64,000 nt of DNA. Origin: Limnohabitans curvus (GTDB lineage Bacteria; Pseudomonadota; Gammaproteobacteria; Burkholderiales; Burkholderiaceae_C). Made by a program: the position numbers and the translations under genes. The notes beneath the pieces are model-generated. The model did no database searches. It had not been told where the DNA came from and saw nothing but the letters and a program-made list of their open reading frames with translations. This document shows, piece by piece, positions 28,343 to 36,528 of this stretch. Where the stretch lies: the NCBI RefSeq assembly GCF_003063475.1, contig NZ_NESP01000002.1, forward strand, positions 95,510 through 159,509, given 5' to 3'. The number at the start of each line of letters is the position of its first letter. Position 1 is the stretch's first letter.

Positions 28343-30025
28343 TTAGCCGCACTCCCAGCTAGCAGGCTTCCAAATATGAGGCATCAACAAATCAATGTCG
28401 CTTGCCTTGTGTGTCGGTAGACGCGTCAGTACATCGCTCAGATACATGTACGGGTCTAACCCATTGAGCTTGGCCGATTGAATCAAGCTCGTGATCGCCG
28501 CAGCCCTTTGCCCCGCCATCAACGACCCCGCAAATAACCAATTCTTGCGCCCAGTCGCCCATGGCCGAATTTGCTGTTCATCATGGTTGTTGTCTATCGG
28601 CAAGTTCCCATCTTCAATGAACCGCGTCAACGCCACCCAGCGCTTGAGGCAGTAATCCATCGCCTTGGCCGACGCCGTTCCATCAGGCACCCTCTGACGC
28701 TGCGCCTTCAGCCACCGATGCAATTGATCCGCAATGGCGGCTGACTCGCTCTGCCTCACCTGCAGCCGCTTGTCCGCCGACTCATCCTTGACGCGTCGCT
28801 CAATTCCGTACAACTGACCCATCAAATCAAGCGCCGTTTGTGCCAAGCTGTTCTGGTTGGCCAGCAACAAGTCCATGAACTTACGCCGCGCATGCGCCAT
28901 GCACCCCACTTCAGTTACGCCGCCTGCAAAACACGCTTTGTAGCCCCCGTAGTCATCACACACCAAGCTGCCTCGCCAGTTGCCTAAGAAGTTGCGCGCA
29001 TGTTCACCAGACCTACCAGGCTGGAAGTCATACACCACCGCCTTCGTCTGCTCAAATACCCCAGCCGCATAAGCCCACAAATACGCCCTGTGCGTTTTAC
29101 CCTTGCCAGGCGCGAGCATCGCCACAGGCGTCTCATCTGCATGCACCACTTGGCAATTCAGCACATGGCGTTTGAGCGCATCTGCCAAGGGTTGCAATCG
29201 CACCCCGCAAACCCCAACCCACGCCGCCAGCGTCGAACGAGGAATCGCTAACCCCGCACGACCAAATATCGCCTCTTGTCGGTACAGCGGCAAATGATCC
29301 GCATGCTTGGCCACCAACACATGGGCCAGCAACCCCGATGTGGGGATGCCTTTGTCAATCACCTCAGCCGCCACTGGCGCTTGAATCAATGTCTTGCAAT
29401 GCAAGCACGCCCATTTGCCACGAACATGACGCTCCACCGTGAACTGCCCAGGCTCGTAATCCAGTTTCTCACTCACGTCCTCACCAATACGCTTGAGTTC
29501 ACAACTACACCCGCACATCGTGTTCTCTGGCTCATGGTGTCGCTCCACGCGAGGCAGATTCGCAGGCAACGCCGCACGCTTTGGCTTGGACTTCTCACTC
29601 GAGGCTTGTGTTGTTGGCACAGCTGACGCCTTGAGCTCGTCGAGTTCTGCCTCAATCGCCGCTAAATCAGCGCTCACAGCCTCTTCGAACAAATGCTGTT
29701 GATCCACATTGAGCCGCTCGCTCTTGACACCAAATTGCACGCGCTTGAGCTGCGCCATCTCAAACGTCAGTTTCTCAATCTTGGCATCGCGCCAATTGAT
29801 CTCAGCATCTCGCTTAACAATTTCAGCTTCACGCTTGGCGATTTCAATTGCTTGCTGATGAATTTGATGCGCATTACGCTCAATGCGTTGCAGCAACTGC
29901 TCAACAATGCTGCGTGTCGCATCGTCGAGTTTGGCCAGTTCTATTGCTGCAATCATGAGAGTCAAGTCTGCCAGCCAAGCACCTCCTTGACCATCGGCAT
30001 ATCCACCAATTGCCGTGCATCTCAC
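28343..30025 (-). CDS. tnpC: IS66 transposase TnpC
   Basis: A 560-residue transposase. An N-terminal coiled coil (about residues 30-110, rich in Glu/Lys/Ala, with repeats of EIAKREAEIVKRDAEI) is followed by a zinc-finger-like part (ENTMCGCSCELKR, WACLHC). The catalytic core has VVHADETPVAML, LVCDDYGGYK and the DNNHDEQQIRPWATGRKNWLF block typical of IS66. The start is a GTG at 30025; an ATG at 29956 is an alternative. The frame is intact, so this component could still be active, but its partner genes are frameshifted. Confidence 0.93.
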   Translation of the reverse strand: MRCTAIGGYADGQGGAWLADLTLMIAAIELAKLDDATRSIVEQLLQRIERNAHQIHQQAIEIAKREAEIVKRDAEINWRDAKIEKLTFEMAQLKRVQFGVKSERLNVDQQHLFEEAVSADLAAIEAELDELKASAVPTTQASSEKSKPKRAALPANLPRVERHHEPENTMCGCSCELKRIGEDVSEKLDYEPGQFTVERHVRGKWACLHCKTLIQAPVAAEVIDKGIPTSGLLAHVLVAKHADHLPLYRQEAIFGRAGLAIPRSTLAAWVGVCGVRLQPLADALKRHVLNCQVVHADETPVAMLAPGKGKTHRAYLWAYAAGVFEQTKAVVYDFQPGRSGEHARNFLGNWRGSLVCDDYGGYKACFAGGVTEVGCMAHARRKFMDLLLANQNSLAQTALDLMGQLYGIERRVKDESADKRLQVRQSESAAIADQLHRWLKAQRQRVPDGTASAKAMDYCLKRWVALTRFIEDGNLPIDNNHDEQQIRPWATGRKNWLFAGSLMAGQRAAAITSLIQSAKLNGLDPYMYLSDVLTRLPTHKASDIDLLMPHIWKPASWECG

Positions 30026-30042
30026 AAACCAACATCATGCCC

Positions 30043-30373
30043 TCACAGCAAATCTATCGCACCTTCAATGCGCTGCCATGGCAACCCCACAACCAGTGCA
30101 TCAAGCTGCACCCGACTCAGCCCTCGCGTCTGACTACCCTCATCTTGTGCCCACACAAATTTACCCTTGTGCAGCCGACGCGCCGCCAACCAAATCCCAA
30201 CCCCGTCATGCACCAACACCTTGAGCCGATTGGCGCGACGGTTGCTAAACACATACGCCGTGTGCGGCTTGGCCGAACCAAATACACCCACCACACGCGC
30301 CAATCGCGCTATCCATTCCCGCACGCATGTCCAGTGGCTGCACCGCCAGCCACATTGCATCTATTCGGATCAT
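30043..30373 (-). pseudogene. tnpB: IS66 TnpB, frameshifted
   Basis: The N-terminal block MIRIDAMWLAVQPLDMRAGM is read in one frame from 30373. The rest, ARVVGVFGSAKPHTAYVFSN and KGKFVWAQDEG, is read in another. The frame changes at about 30300. Together they make a normal-length TnpB of about 110 residues. A programmed frameshift is not known for this gene, so decay is more likely. Confidence 0.85.
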
Positions 30374-30790
30374 GTCAGCAACTGCCCCAGCATCGTGGCA
30401 CATGCGTTTGCCGCGTCCACTGGCCATTTCATAGAAATGCGCGATTTGCCTCGCGTCACCTCAATTTCTATAAAACCACTTGGTAACACATCATGGCTAG
30501 CAGGCCCTTGCATCACAGCGCTTGGCTCCATGGCAATTGCTACAAATTGAGCTTTGACGCTCAATATGCTTGGCCCAACCAATGCCAGCCTCGTATTCAT
30601 CCAGCCATCGATGCACCATGTTGGCATTTAACCCATGATTCAACGCAATCCCAGCAATACTTGCCCCAGCTCGGCTGCATTCGGCTACAACTCGCGCTTT
30701 AAGGCTGGGTTCGTAAAACGTCTTAGGCGCTCTCTGTTTTATCGTGAGCGAGCTGCCCACCGTGTCCACTGTTTTGTTCATCGTGGACAC
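30370..30790 (-). pseudogene. tnpA: IS66 TnpA, frameshifted
   Basis: From 30790 one frame gives an N-terminal HTH-type segment with RVVAECSRAGASIAGIALNH and MVHRWLDEYEAG. From about 30575 a second frame gives the C-terminal half ending IEIEVTRGKSRISMKWPVDA. The break lies near 30575. The end overlaps tnpB's start. Confidence 0.83.
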
Positions 30791-30839
30791 TGTGCCTGTC
30801 TATTCCCTGTTCAACAATATGACTTCACCAGCCGCTTAC

Positions 30840-31760
30840 CTAGTAGACGCACATTACCATGTTCAATGACTTGTAGTAGCCGCTGGAGAGAGAGGGCCCG
30901 GATGTATCGATGAGTTCGTAGTTGACGCCGATCATCGACTGCGTTGATGTCCAAGTTAAGCCACTAACCCACCCCAAATTTATATGAATCTTCGAATTGG
31001 ACATATTCCATAATTCAGTGCTTGTAGGCAACCGCCAGCCGTACCATTTGCAGTATGTATAGGCATTGCTCCAGCCGCGTAATTCCCAAAGGGGCCGCAT
31101 CCAAGTCAATCCGCCATATTTGAAATAGTCCATCACGACGCAAACGATATTCACGGAGTTGACGTTGGATGTCACGCCAGCACCGCTGCTGGAGTTATTG
31201 ACGACGGAGCATGTTTGTCCAGTGGGTTGAGTTCCGACAGTTACATTGAAGCTACCGTTAAAAGCAACAGGTGTGGGGAAAATGAAGTTACCGTTTGATG
31301 TGACTATCAACGCATCAGCGCCATTGTTGTGCAAGGTGACTTGTTGTCCGTTAGCTAAGCCAGAGACGCTGCCTGCAATCGTATAAGTGTTGGTTGAGCA
31401 AACGATATTCACGGAGTTGACGTTGGATGTCACGCCAGCACCGCTGCTGGAGTTATTGACGACGGAGCATGTTTGTCCAGTGGGTTGAGTTCCGACAGTT
31501 ACATTGAAGCTACCGTTAAAAGCAACAGGTGTGGGGAAAATGAAGTTACCGTTTGATGTGACTATCAACGCATCAGCGCCATTGTTGTGCAAGGTGACTT
31601 GTTGTCCGTTAGCTAAGCCAGAGATGTTTCCAGTGATTACGTACGTTGTATTGTTAGATTCATTGCCCCCACCGCAAGCGGTAAGCATTAGTGCAAACAC
31701 AGATAATAAACATAAGGACTTGGGTGCGATGAATTCCTGAAATCTTACAAGAAATGGCAT
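30840..31760 (-). CDS. lipoprotein with two tandem repeats and Lcl-type (DUF1566) C-terminal domain
   Basis: A 306-residue protein with a lipoprotein signal (LCLLSVFALMLTACGGGNES; lipobox LTAC). Two repeats of 86 residues (YTIAGSVSGLANGQQVTLHN ... SVVNNSSSGAGV) precede a C-terminal domain of about 95 residues with GLTWMRPLWELRGW, YCKWYGWRLPTSTELW and a final MVMCVY. The WRLPT motif is typical of the Lcl/DUF1566 domain found in surface proteins. I use ATG 31760; an upstream GTG exists at 31790. The stop codon lies in the duplicated target of the adjacent IS66 element. Likely surface-exposed; function unknown. Confidence 0.82.
   Translation of the reverse strand: MPFLVRFQEFIAPKSLCLLSVFALMLTACGGGNESNNTTYVITGNISGLANGQQVTLHNNGADALIVTSNGNFIFPTPVAFNGSFNVTVGTQPTGQTCSVVNNSSSGAGVTSNVNSVNIVCSTNTYTIAGSVSGLANGQQVTLHNNGADALIVTSNGNFIFPTPVAFNGSFNVTVGTQPTGQTCSVVNNSSSGAGVTSNVNSVNIVCVVMDYFKYGGLTWMRPLWELRGWSNAYTYCKWYGWRLPTSTELWNMSNSKIHINLGWVSGLTWTSTQSMIGVNYELIDTSGPSLSSGYYKSLNMVMCVY
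31141..31627 (-). repeat. two direct repeats, period 258 bp, nearly identical
   Basis: The block at 31141-31369 recurs at 31399-31627 without a difference I could find. They encode the two identical repeats of the lipoprotein and would allow slippage or unequal recombination. Confidence 0.88.
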
Positions 31761-31790
31761 GAAGAACCTTTGTGAGCACCTAGCAGACAC

Positions 31791-32189
31791 ATTTATTAAT
31801 GAAACACATTGAACTACAAAAGTGTAAATATATAATTCTATTGCATGAATTTGGTACGAGGTTTAACAGTTATTGATACCATGTAAACCTTTTTGGATCG
31901 CAATCTGCTTTAGCAAGTCCTATGTCGCATGGGTAAACAAGATCTGCTTCATCACAACTAATATCTGCGGTATCGAAACCATCCTGGTCGCCAGGATTAA
32001 TAAAGATAGGTGACTCTTGGATTGCTCATCGGCAAATTGTGCGGTCTTCATATCCGTGATACGCCAGAATTAGCGAACCTACTGCCTTGGTAGGTGTGGC
32101 TGGGGCGTCTCGCCACCTTTTAAATTGCGCAACCAGGCTGCACTACGCACTCTAGAAGTGTGAATGCCGCTAATTTTGATCGCCTAAGA
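31791..32189. other. intergenic region with a decayed copy of the IS66 passenger gene
   Basis: No intact gene is present. From about 31896 to 31975 on the plus strand the sequence is similar to 28040-28105, with an identical core ACAAGATCTGCT and many substitutions and indels around it. AT-rich sequence at 31800-31870 probably contains the promoter of the leftward lipoprotein gene. Confidence 0.5.
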
Positions 32190-32290
32190 CAAAAGGCCGC
32201 ATATAGCGGCCCTTTCATTTGATGCATCTGGAAGAAATCTTCAGCTTGTTAGCGCCCAGAGCACATATCCCAATTTACTTCTACGAGACT
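32190..32290 (-). ncRNA. tracrRNA-like gene of the type II-C relic locus
   Basis: Read on the minus strand, an anti-repeat (32290-32248) contains AGTCT and then ATTGGGATATGTGCTCT (17 bases complementary to the crRNA form of the orphan 36-bp repeats). After GCTAAC and a small stem-loop region comes a strong hairpin, GGGCCGCTATATGCGGCC, followed by TTTT (32191-32214). An extended -10 motif TGCTATATT lies just upstream of the anti-repeat. Size and order (anti-repeat, stems, terminator) match tracrRNAs placed beside cas9. No expression evidence can be obtained from sequence alone. Confidence 0.72.
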
Positions 32291-32334
32291 AATATAGCAC
32301 AATAGACCACATTAATTAATACAAGGCCGCGGAT

Positions 32335-34071
32335 ATGAATGAAATGCACTATAGGCTAGCTCTAGACCTCGGTTCCACATCCCTTGGCTGGGCCATGGTC
32401 AGGCTTAATGCAGAAAACCAACCCTGCGCCATCATCAAAGCTGGTGTTCGCATTTTTAGCGATGGTCGTAACCCCAAAGACGGGTCATCACTTGCAGTGA
32501 CTCGGCGCGAAGCACGCGCCATGCGCCGCCGCCGCGATAGGCTGCTCAAGCGCAAAGCGCGCATGATGAAAACTCTCATCGCGCACGGCTTCTTTCCGCA
32601 AGACGAAGAAGATCGCAAACTACTTGAACGTTCTGACCCATTCGCACTGCGCGCCAAGGGGCTTGACCAAGCACTAAGGCCCGATGAGTTTGCGCGTGCG
32701 ATATTTCACATCAACCAAAGACGCGGTTTTAAAAGCAACCGCAAAACTGACAAAAAAGAAAACGACAGCGGAGCATTAAAAACGGCCATCAGCCAATTGC
32801 GCCAAGCGATGCAAGCAACCCAATGCCGCACCGTGGGGGAATGGCTCAATATGCGTCACCAATCAGGTCTATCGGTACGCGCACGCTATCGCCAACACAT
32901 GGTGCAGCGCGAAGATGGCAAAACCAAAACTGAAATGCGTTACGACCTCTACATTGATCGCGCAATGATCGAAGGCGAGTTTGATGCACTTTGGCAAAAA
33001 CAATCCCAACTCAACCCCAAGCTGTTTACCGAAACGGCGCGTGCAGAACTTAAAGACTGCTTGCTGCACCAACGCCCACTCAAACCAGTTAAGCCTGGCC
33101 GATGCACGCTCATGCCCGAAGAAGAGCGCGCGCCATTGGAACTGCCTAGCCAGCAACGCTTTCGTATTTACCAAGAGGTCAACAATCTGCGCTTGTTGAA
33201 AGAAGGTCTGAGTGAGCAAGCCCTCACGCTAGAGCAACGCAACCAAATCATTCAAGCACTTGAAGGCAATACGAAGCGAACATTCACACAGATCAAAAAA
33301 CTCATTGGGTTTTCGGGTGGCTTTAACCTTGAAGATGGAAAACGCACAGAGCTCAAAGGCAACAGCACGAGTGCAATGCTAAGCAAGAAAAATTTGTTTG
33401 GTCCTGCATGGTTTGAGCTGAGTGAAGATCAACAAGACCGCATCGTGATGCAGCTTGTCAAAGAAGAAAACGAAGCCACTCTGGTGCGTTGGTTGCAAGA
33501 AAATACGGGCATCGACGAGGCCACAGCAGAACGCGTGGCAAACACCAACTTAGCAGAAGGCTACGGCAGCCTTTGCGCCAATGCACTGCAAAAAATATTG
33601 CCTGCACTCAAAGCCGAGGTCATCACCTATGACAAAGCTGTGCTGACTGCTGGCTTTGACCACCATAGCAACATCAGTCATGCCAGCACAGGCGAAATAC
33701 TGCCTTGTTTGCCCTACTACGGCGAATACTTGCAACGCCATGTTGGCTTTGGCACTGGCAAGCCCGAAGACACACCAGAAAAGCGTTACGGCAAGATTGC
33801 CAACCCCACCGTACACATTGGGCTAAATCAAATTCGCACGGTGGTGAACGCCTTGATCAAACGCTACGGCCAACTGAGTGTGTACATGCGCTTTTGCACC
33901 AGCCATACGCAAATGCAAACCTATTGCCAGCGTGTAGAACAAGCACTGCCGCTAGGTGGGCAAGTGAACATTTTTCAAATGACCGATAAGCAATACGAAC
34001 GCATCATTAGCTTTCAGGGCCGCAAGGCCATGCCTGCGAAAAAGACGCCAGATCAGTTTGATTTGTTTTGA
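32335..34071 (+). pseudogene. cas9'-'cas2: in-frame fusion of Cas9 (type II-C) N-terminal half with Cas2 C-terminal half
   Basis: One open frame of 578 residues. Residues 1-512 are Cas9: RuvC-I (YRLALDLGSTSLGWAMV, catalytic Asp kept), the arginine-rich bridge helix (RREARAMRRRRDRLLKRKAR), recognition-lobe sequence and the beginning of RuvC-II (NPTVHIGLNQIRTVVNALIK). The RuvC-II glutamate, HNH, RuvC-III and PAM-interacting domains are absent. From about residue 514 the sequence is the C-terminal half of a type II Cas2 (SVYMRFCTSHTQ, NIFQMTDKQYERIISFQGR, ending FDLF). A deletion between about 33871 and 33876 therefore removed the rest of cas9, all of cas1 and the start of cas2. It cannot be a nuclease of the normal kind. 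Whether it is translated is unknown. Confidence 0.9.
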
Positions 34072-34106
34072 ATCAGCCGGTTTCTTGAACGCTAAAAAGC
34101 AAATAA

Positions 34107-34125
34107 CCCCTTGTAAAACAAGAGG
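34107..34125 (+). terminator. hairpin after cas9/cas2 fusion
   Basis: CCCTTGT and ACAAGAGG pair around an AAA loop shortly after the stop codon. There is no T-run after it, so this is a weak call. Confidence 0.35.
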
Positions 34126-34138
34126 TCACGTGCTGTCT

Positions 34139-34174
34139 AGTTTAGACGATTGGGATATGTGCTCTAGCCGGAAC
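34139..34174 (-). CRISPR. orphan type II-C repeat 1
   Basis: A 36-bp unit that in crRNA orientation starts GTTCCGGCTAGAGCACATAT. It differs from repeat 2 at one base. It lies downstream of the cas9-cas2 relic, where a II-C array is expected. The Tn3-type element begins two bases after it. Confidence 0.85.
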
Positions 34175-34176
34175 TT
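34172..34176. repeat. 5-bp target duplication, left side of Tn3-type element
   Basis: AACTT, repeated at 50749-50753. Five bases is the rule for Tn3-family insertion. Confidence 0.9.
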
Positions 34177-34226
34177 GGCTAAATGTGCCCATCCCCTCGA
34201 AAAGGTAAAACGAGCGATTACTCCTA
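34177..34226 (+). repeat. left terminal inverted repeat of the 16.6-kb element
   Basis: Starts GGCTAAATGTGCCCATCCCC. It is the exact reverse complement of 50699-50748. A diverged third copy lies at 45759. Confidence 0.95.
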
Positions 34227-34242
34227 AAAACAACCCGAGGAG

Positions 34243-35090
34243 TCATGAGGAGCTAAGGCGCAATTGTTGTTGTTCGGAAATAACTTGATAACCCATCGCT
34301 CGGTAACCCCGCTGTCGCTTTTCCCACATCCTGTAGAGTTGAGGATGATCCGGTTCAACGTAATCGTAAATCAAGATGTCGCTCTTGTTTGCCTGGTCAC
34401 GATGTAGCCGTCCAACGTATTGCTGTAGCGTTCCGGCCCATGAGATCGGCAGCGTCAGAATAAGCGTGTCCAACGGTGCATGATCGAAACCCTCGCCGAC
34501 CAGTTGTGCGCTGGCCAACAATATGTGCGGGGCGTCCTGCGGTAAATCCGCCAGTGCCTTGATGATGGTCTGGCGTTCCTTTGCCTTCATGCGCCCGTGC
34601 AACATGAAGCATGGGTAGCCGACATTCCCAATTGCGTGTGCAACAGGTCAAGGTGTTCCGTTCTCTTGGTCAGTAGCAGCACCTTGCGCCCGTTTTCCAG
34701 GGCATTGGTCGCGTCGGCGACGATGCGTGTATTTCGATCATTGTCCTCAGCAAATAGCCGAATAACCTCTTGGATACTGGCGTTCAGTGGAACAGACGGA
34801 GTCGGAAGAGGCTGGACCCGAACCAATAGCTGATCAGGGACGTGTGCCGGGCGTTTTGCAATATGCCTGACGGGACCTGACTGCATGAAGATGATTGGAT
34901 GATGCCCATTGCTGCGAACGGGTGTGGCGCTGAGCCCGAGAATGAAGCGTGCGCTGGCTTGCTTCAAAACTGCTTCGAATGTTTCTGCGGTTAGATGATG
35001 CGCCTCATCAATGATCACCTGTCCGTATTAGCTGAACAGTTCGGGCAAATTGTCGCGGCGCGCCAAGCTTTGAATAAGGGTGGCTCAAAA
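34243..35090 (-). pseudogene. superfamily II (DEAD/DEAH) helicase relic
   Basis: Two minus-strand frames together give the core of a helicase. 35040-34600 has the Walker B segment GQVIIDEAHHLTAETFEAVL and the motif LGLSATPVRSNG. 34605-34243 has the second helicase domain with ASAQLVGEGFDHAPLD and QQYVGRLHRDQANK. A frameshift lies near 34600 and an in-frame TAA near 35025 (LPELFS-stop-YGQ). The 5' part is missing where the CRISPR array begins. The sequence type resembles large helicases of the TOTE/restriction-like group, but this is only an impression. Probably a remnant of another defence or accessory gene. Confidence 0.8.
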
Positions 35091-35098
35091 AACGCACG

Positions 35099-36163
35099 GG
35101 CCTATCCCCGCATGCGCGGGGGAACCTGGTCTTGTCGCCGCAGTCGAAGAGCATTCAAGGGCCTATCCCCGCATGCGCGGGGGAACCGTGGCTTGTCAGC
35201 GGGTCAGTCCAGCGTGCGAAGGCCTATCCCCGCATGCGCGGGGGAACCCTGAAAGTCCAAACCCGCTCCGGCTCAATCTTGGGCCTATCCCCGCATGCGC
35301 GGGGGAACCACAGACATTCGGCGCGAACAGCTAAGAAAATGGGGCCTATCCCCGCATGCGCGGGGGAACCTTCCCCGATAGAGAGTCGCTGTTCTCCGCT
35401 GTGGGCCTATCCCCGCATGCGCGGGGGAACCGACTCCGCATGCAAATAAAACCAGTCGCCCCAGGGCCTATCCCCGCATGCGCGGGGGAACCCGTCACCC
35501 TTCTTCCAATGTTCTTCGAGCTATGGGCCTATCCCCGCATGCGCGGGGGAACCGAGGTTCGAAAAATGATTAGTCCAATCACGCAGGGCCTATCCCCGCA
35601 TGCGCGGGGGAACCCATCGAATTGCCTTGCGCTCGAAGTTGGTGAAGGGCCTATCCCCGCATGCGCGGGGGAACCATAAATCTTGCGCTTTGATCGGTGT
35701 CTCTTCTGGGCCTATCCCCGCATGCGCGGGGGAACCAGGCTTCTTCGATTTCTGGCCTGCAACTTCGTGGGCCTATCCCCGCATGCGCGGGGGAACCCTG
35801 CGACAAGAGAACAGGGCGCAGGCTTCTTCGGGCCTATCCCCGCATGCGCGGGGGAACCCCAAACAGGGCGAGCGGCTAACAACGGGACAGGGGCCTATCC
35901 CCGCATGCGCGGGGGAACCCTTCTAATTCAGTGGTACGGCTAGTGGGGGCAGGGCCTATCCCCGCATGCGCGGGGGAACCGCTGGATCGCACTTTTGCGC
36001 TCTGTTCTTAGCGGGCCTATCCCCGCATGCGCGGGGGAACCCGACGATGCGCTTTCGACACCAATTTGTCCTTGGGCCTATCCCCGCATGCGCGGGGGAA
36101 CCATAGGCTCATTGATCGAAGCGTGCATAAACGTGGGCCTATCCCCGCATGCGCGGGGGAACC
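35099..36163 (-). CRISPR. type I-E CRISPR array, 18 repeats and 17 spacers
   Basis: Eighteen identical 28-bp repeats start at 35099 and recur every 61 bp up to 36136. On the minus strand the repeat begins GGTTCCCCCGCGCATGCGGG and can fold on CCCCGCGCATGCGGGG. Spacers are 33 bp, or 32 bp if the base before the plus-strand repeat is counted as repeat (G in all but one unit, A at 35220). cas2 and the leader lie at the high-coordinate end, so the newest spacers are near 36163. No repeat, even at the trailer end, is degenerate. Spacers 13 and 14 (numbered from 35099) match this chromosome. Spacers 11 and 12 overlap by 11 bases. Confidence 0.98.
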
Positions 36164-36231
36164 TCTTGATCATAAGTCCTTGATCCAGAAAAGAATTCCA
36201 ATGTTCACATCCAATTTTTAAAGAGCAAAAT
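36164..36231 (-). promoter_or_regulatory. CRISPR leader with IHF-like site
   Basis: The 68 bp between cas2 and the first leader-side repeat are AT-rich. The minus strand reads GATCAAGGACTTA at 36185-36173, which fits the IHF core ATCAANNNNTTR except for the preceding base. In E. coli IHF bends the type I-E leader at a similar place for spacer integration. Confidence 0.55.
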
Positions 36232-36528
36232 TCAACCGCCCGCACGTGCGATCCACATGCCATCTATTTCAATCAAAGTTTTGGCTGGCGTCCCCAAATT
36301 CGCCAAACCAACACCTCCCGTCGCCTCCCTTTCGCGCCAAATCATGACAATGCTGCCGCGTGGTTCTGTGGTGTGCCATTCCGTCATCACACGCCACACA
36401 CGCTCGCGCACGCCTTTGCTCATGCGTGGGCTGACATAGGTGCACGGCGCCACCTCCAACATCACAGATGCCAGGAAACCACGAAAGCGGTCGGCCACAT
36501 CACGTGTCACTATCGTCACCAGCGCCAT
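36232..36528 (-). CDS. cas2: type I-E CRISPR adaptation protein Cas2
   Basis: A 98-residue protein starting MALVTIVTRDVADRFRGFLA, the ferredoxin-like fold typical of I-E Cas2, with YVSPRMSKGVRERVW and GSIVMIWREREATGG. Cas2 bridges two Cas1 dimers during spacer integration. I chose ATG 36528 because it begins exactly at the conserved first strand; a further upstream in-frame start would add 14 unconserved residues. Even so, it overlaps the end of cas1 by 29 bases. It is the last cas gene before the leader. Confidence 0.93.
   Translation of the reverse strand: MALVTIVTRDVADRFRGFLASVMLEVAPCTYVSPRMSKGVRERVWRVMTEWHTTEPRGSIVMIWREREATGGVGLANLGTPAKTLIEIDGMWIARAGG

Larger units (their letters stand above)
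27918..30839. mobile_element. IS66-family insertion sequence, 2922 bp, with passenger gene
   Basis: The ends are imperfect inverted repeats: GTAAGCGTCTAGCAAACACA at the left and GTAAGCGGCTGGTGAAGTCA read inward from the right, with 18 of 25 positions shared. The element is flanked by the 8-bp duplication CTAGTAGA. It carries tnpA, tnpB and tnpC on the minus strand and one extra plus-strand gene at the left end. tnpA and tnpB each contain a frameshift, while tnpC is open. It inserted exactly at the stop codon of the lipoprotein gene at 30840 without changing its reading frame. Confidence 0.9.

Noticed and set aside
32335..34071. A new compact Cas9 or IscB-like nuclease
   Set aside because: The tail is Cas2-like and HNH and RuvC-III are absent. 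A deletion fusion explains it better.
34995..36221. Many plus-strand open frames full of IPACAGEP and AYPRMRGGT peptides
   Set aside because: They are translations of the 61-bp CRISPR period in three frames, not proteins.
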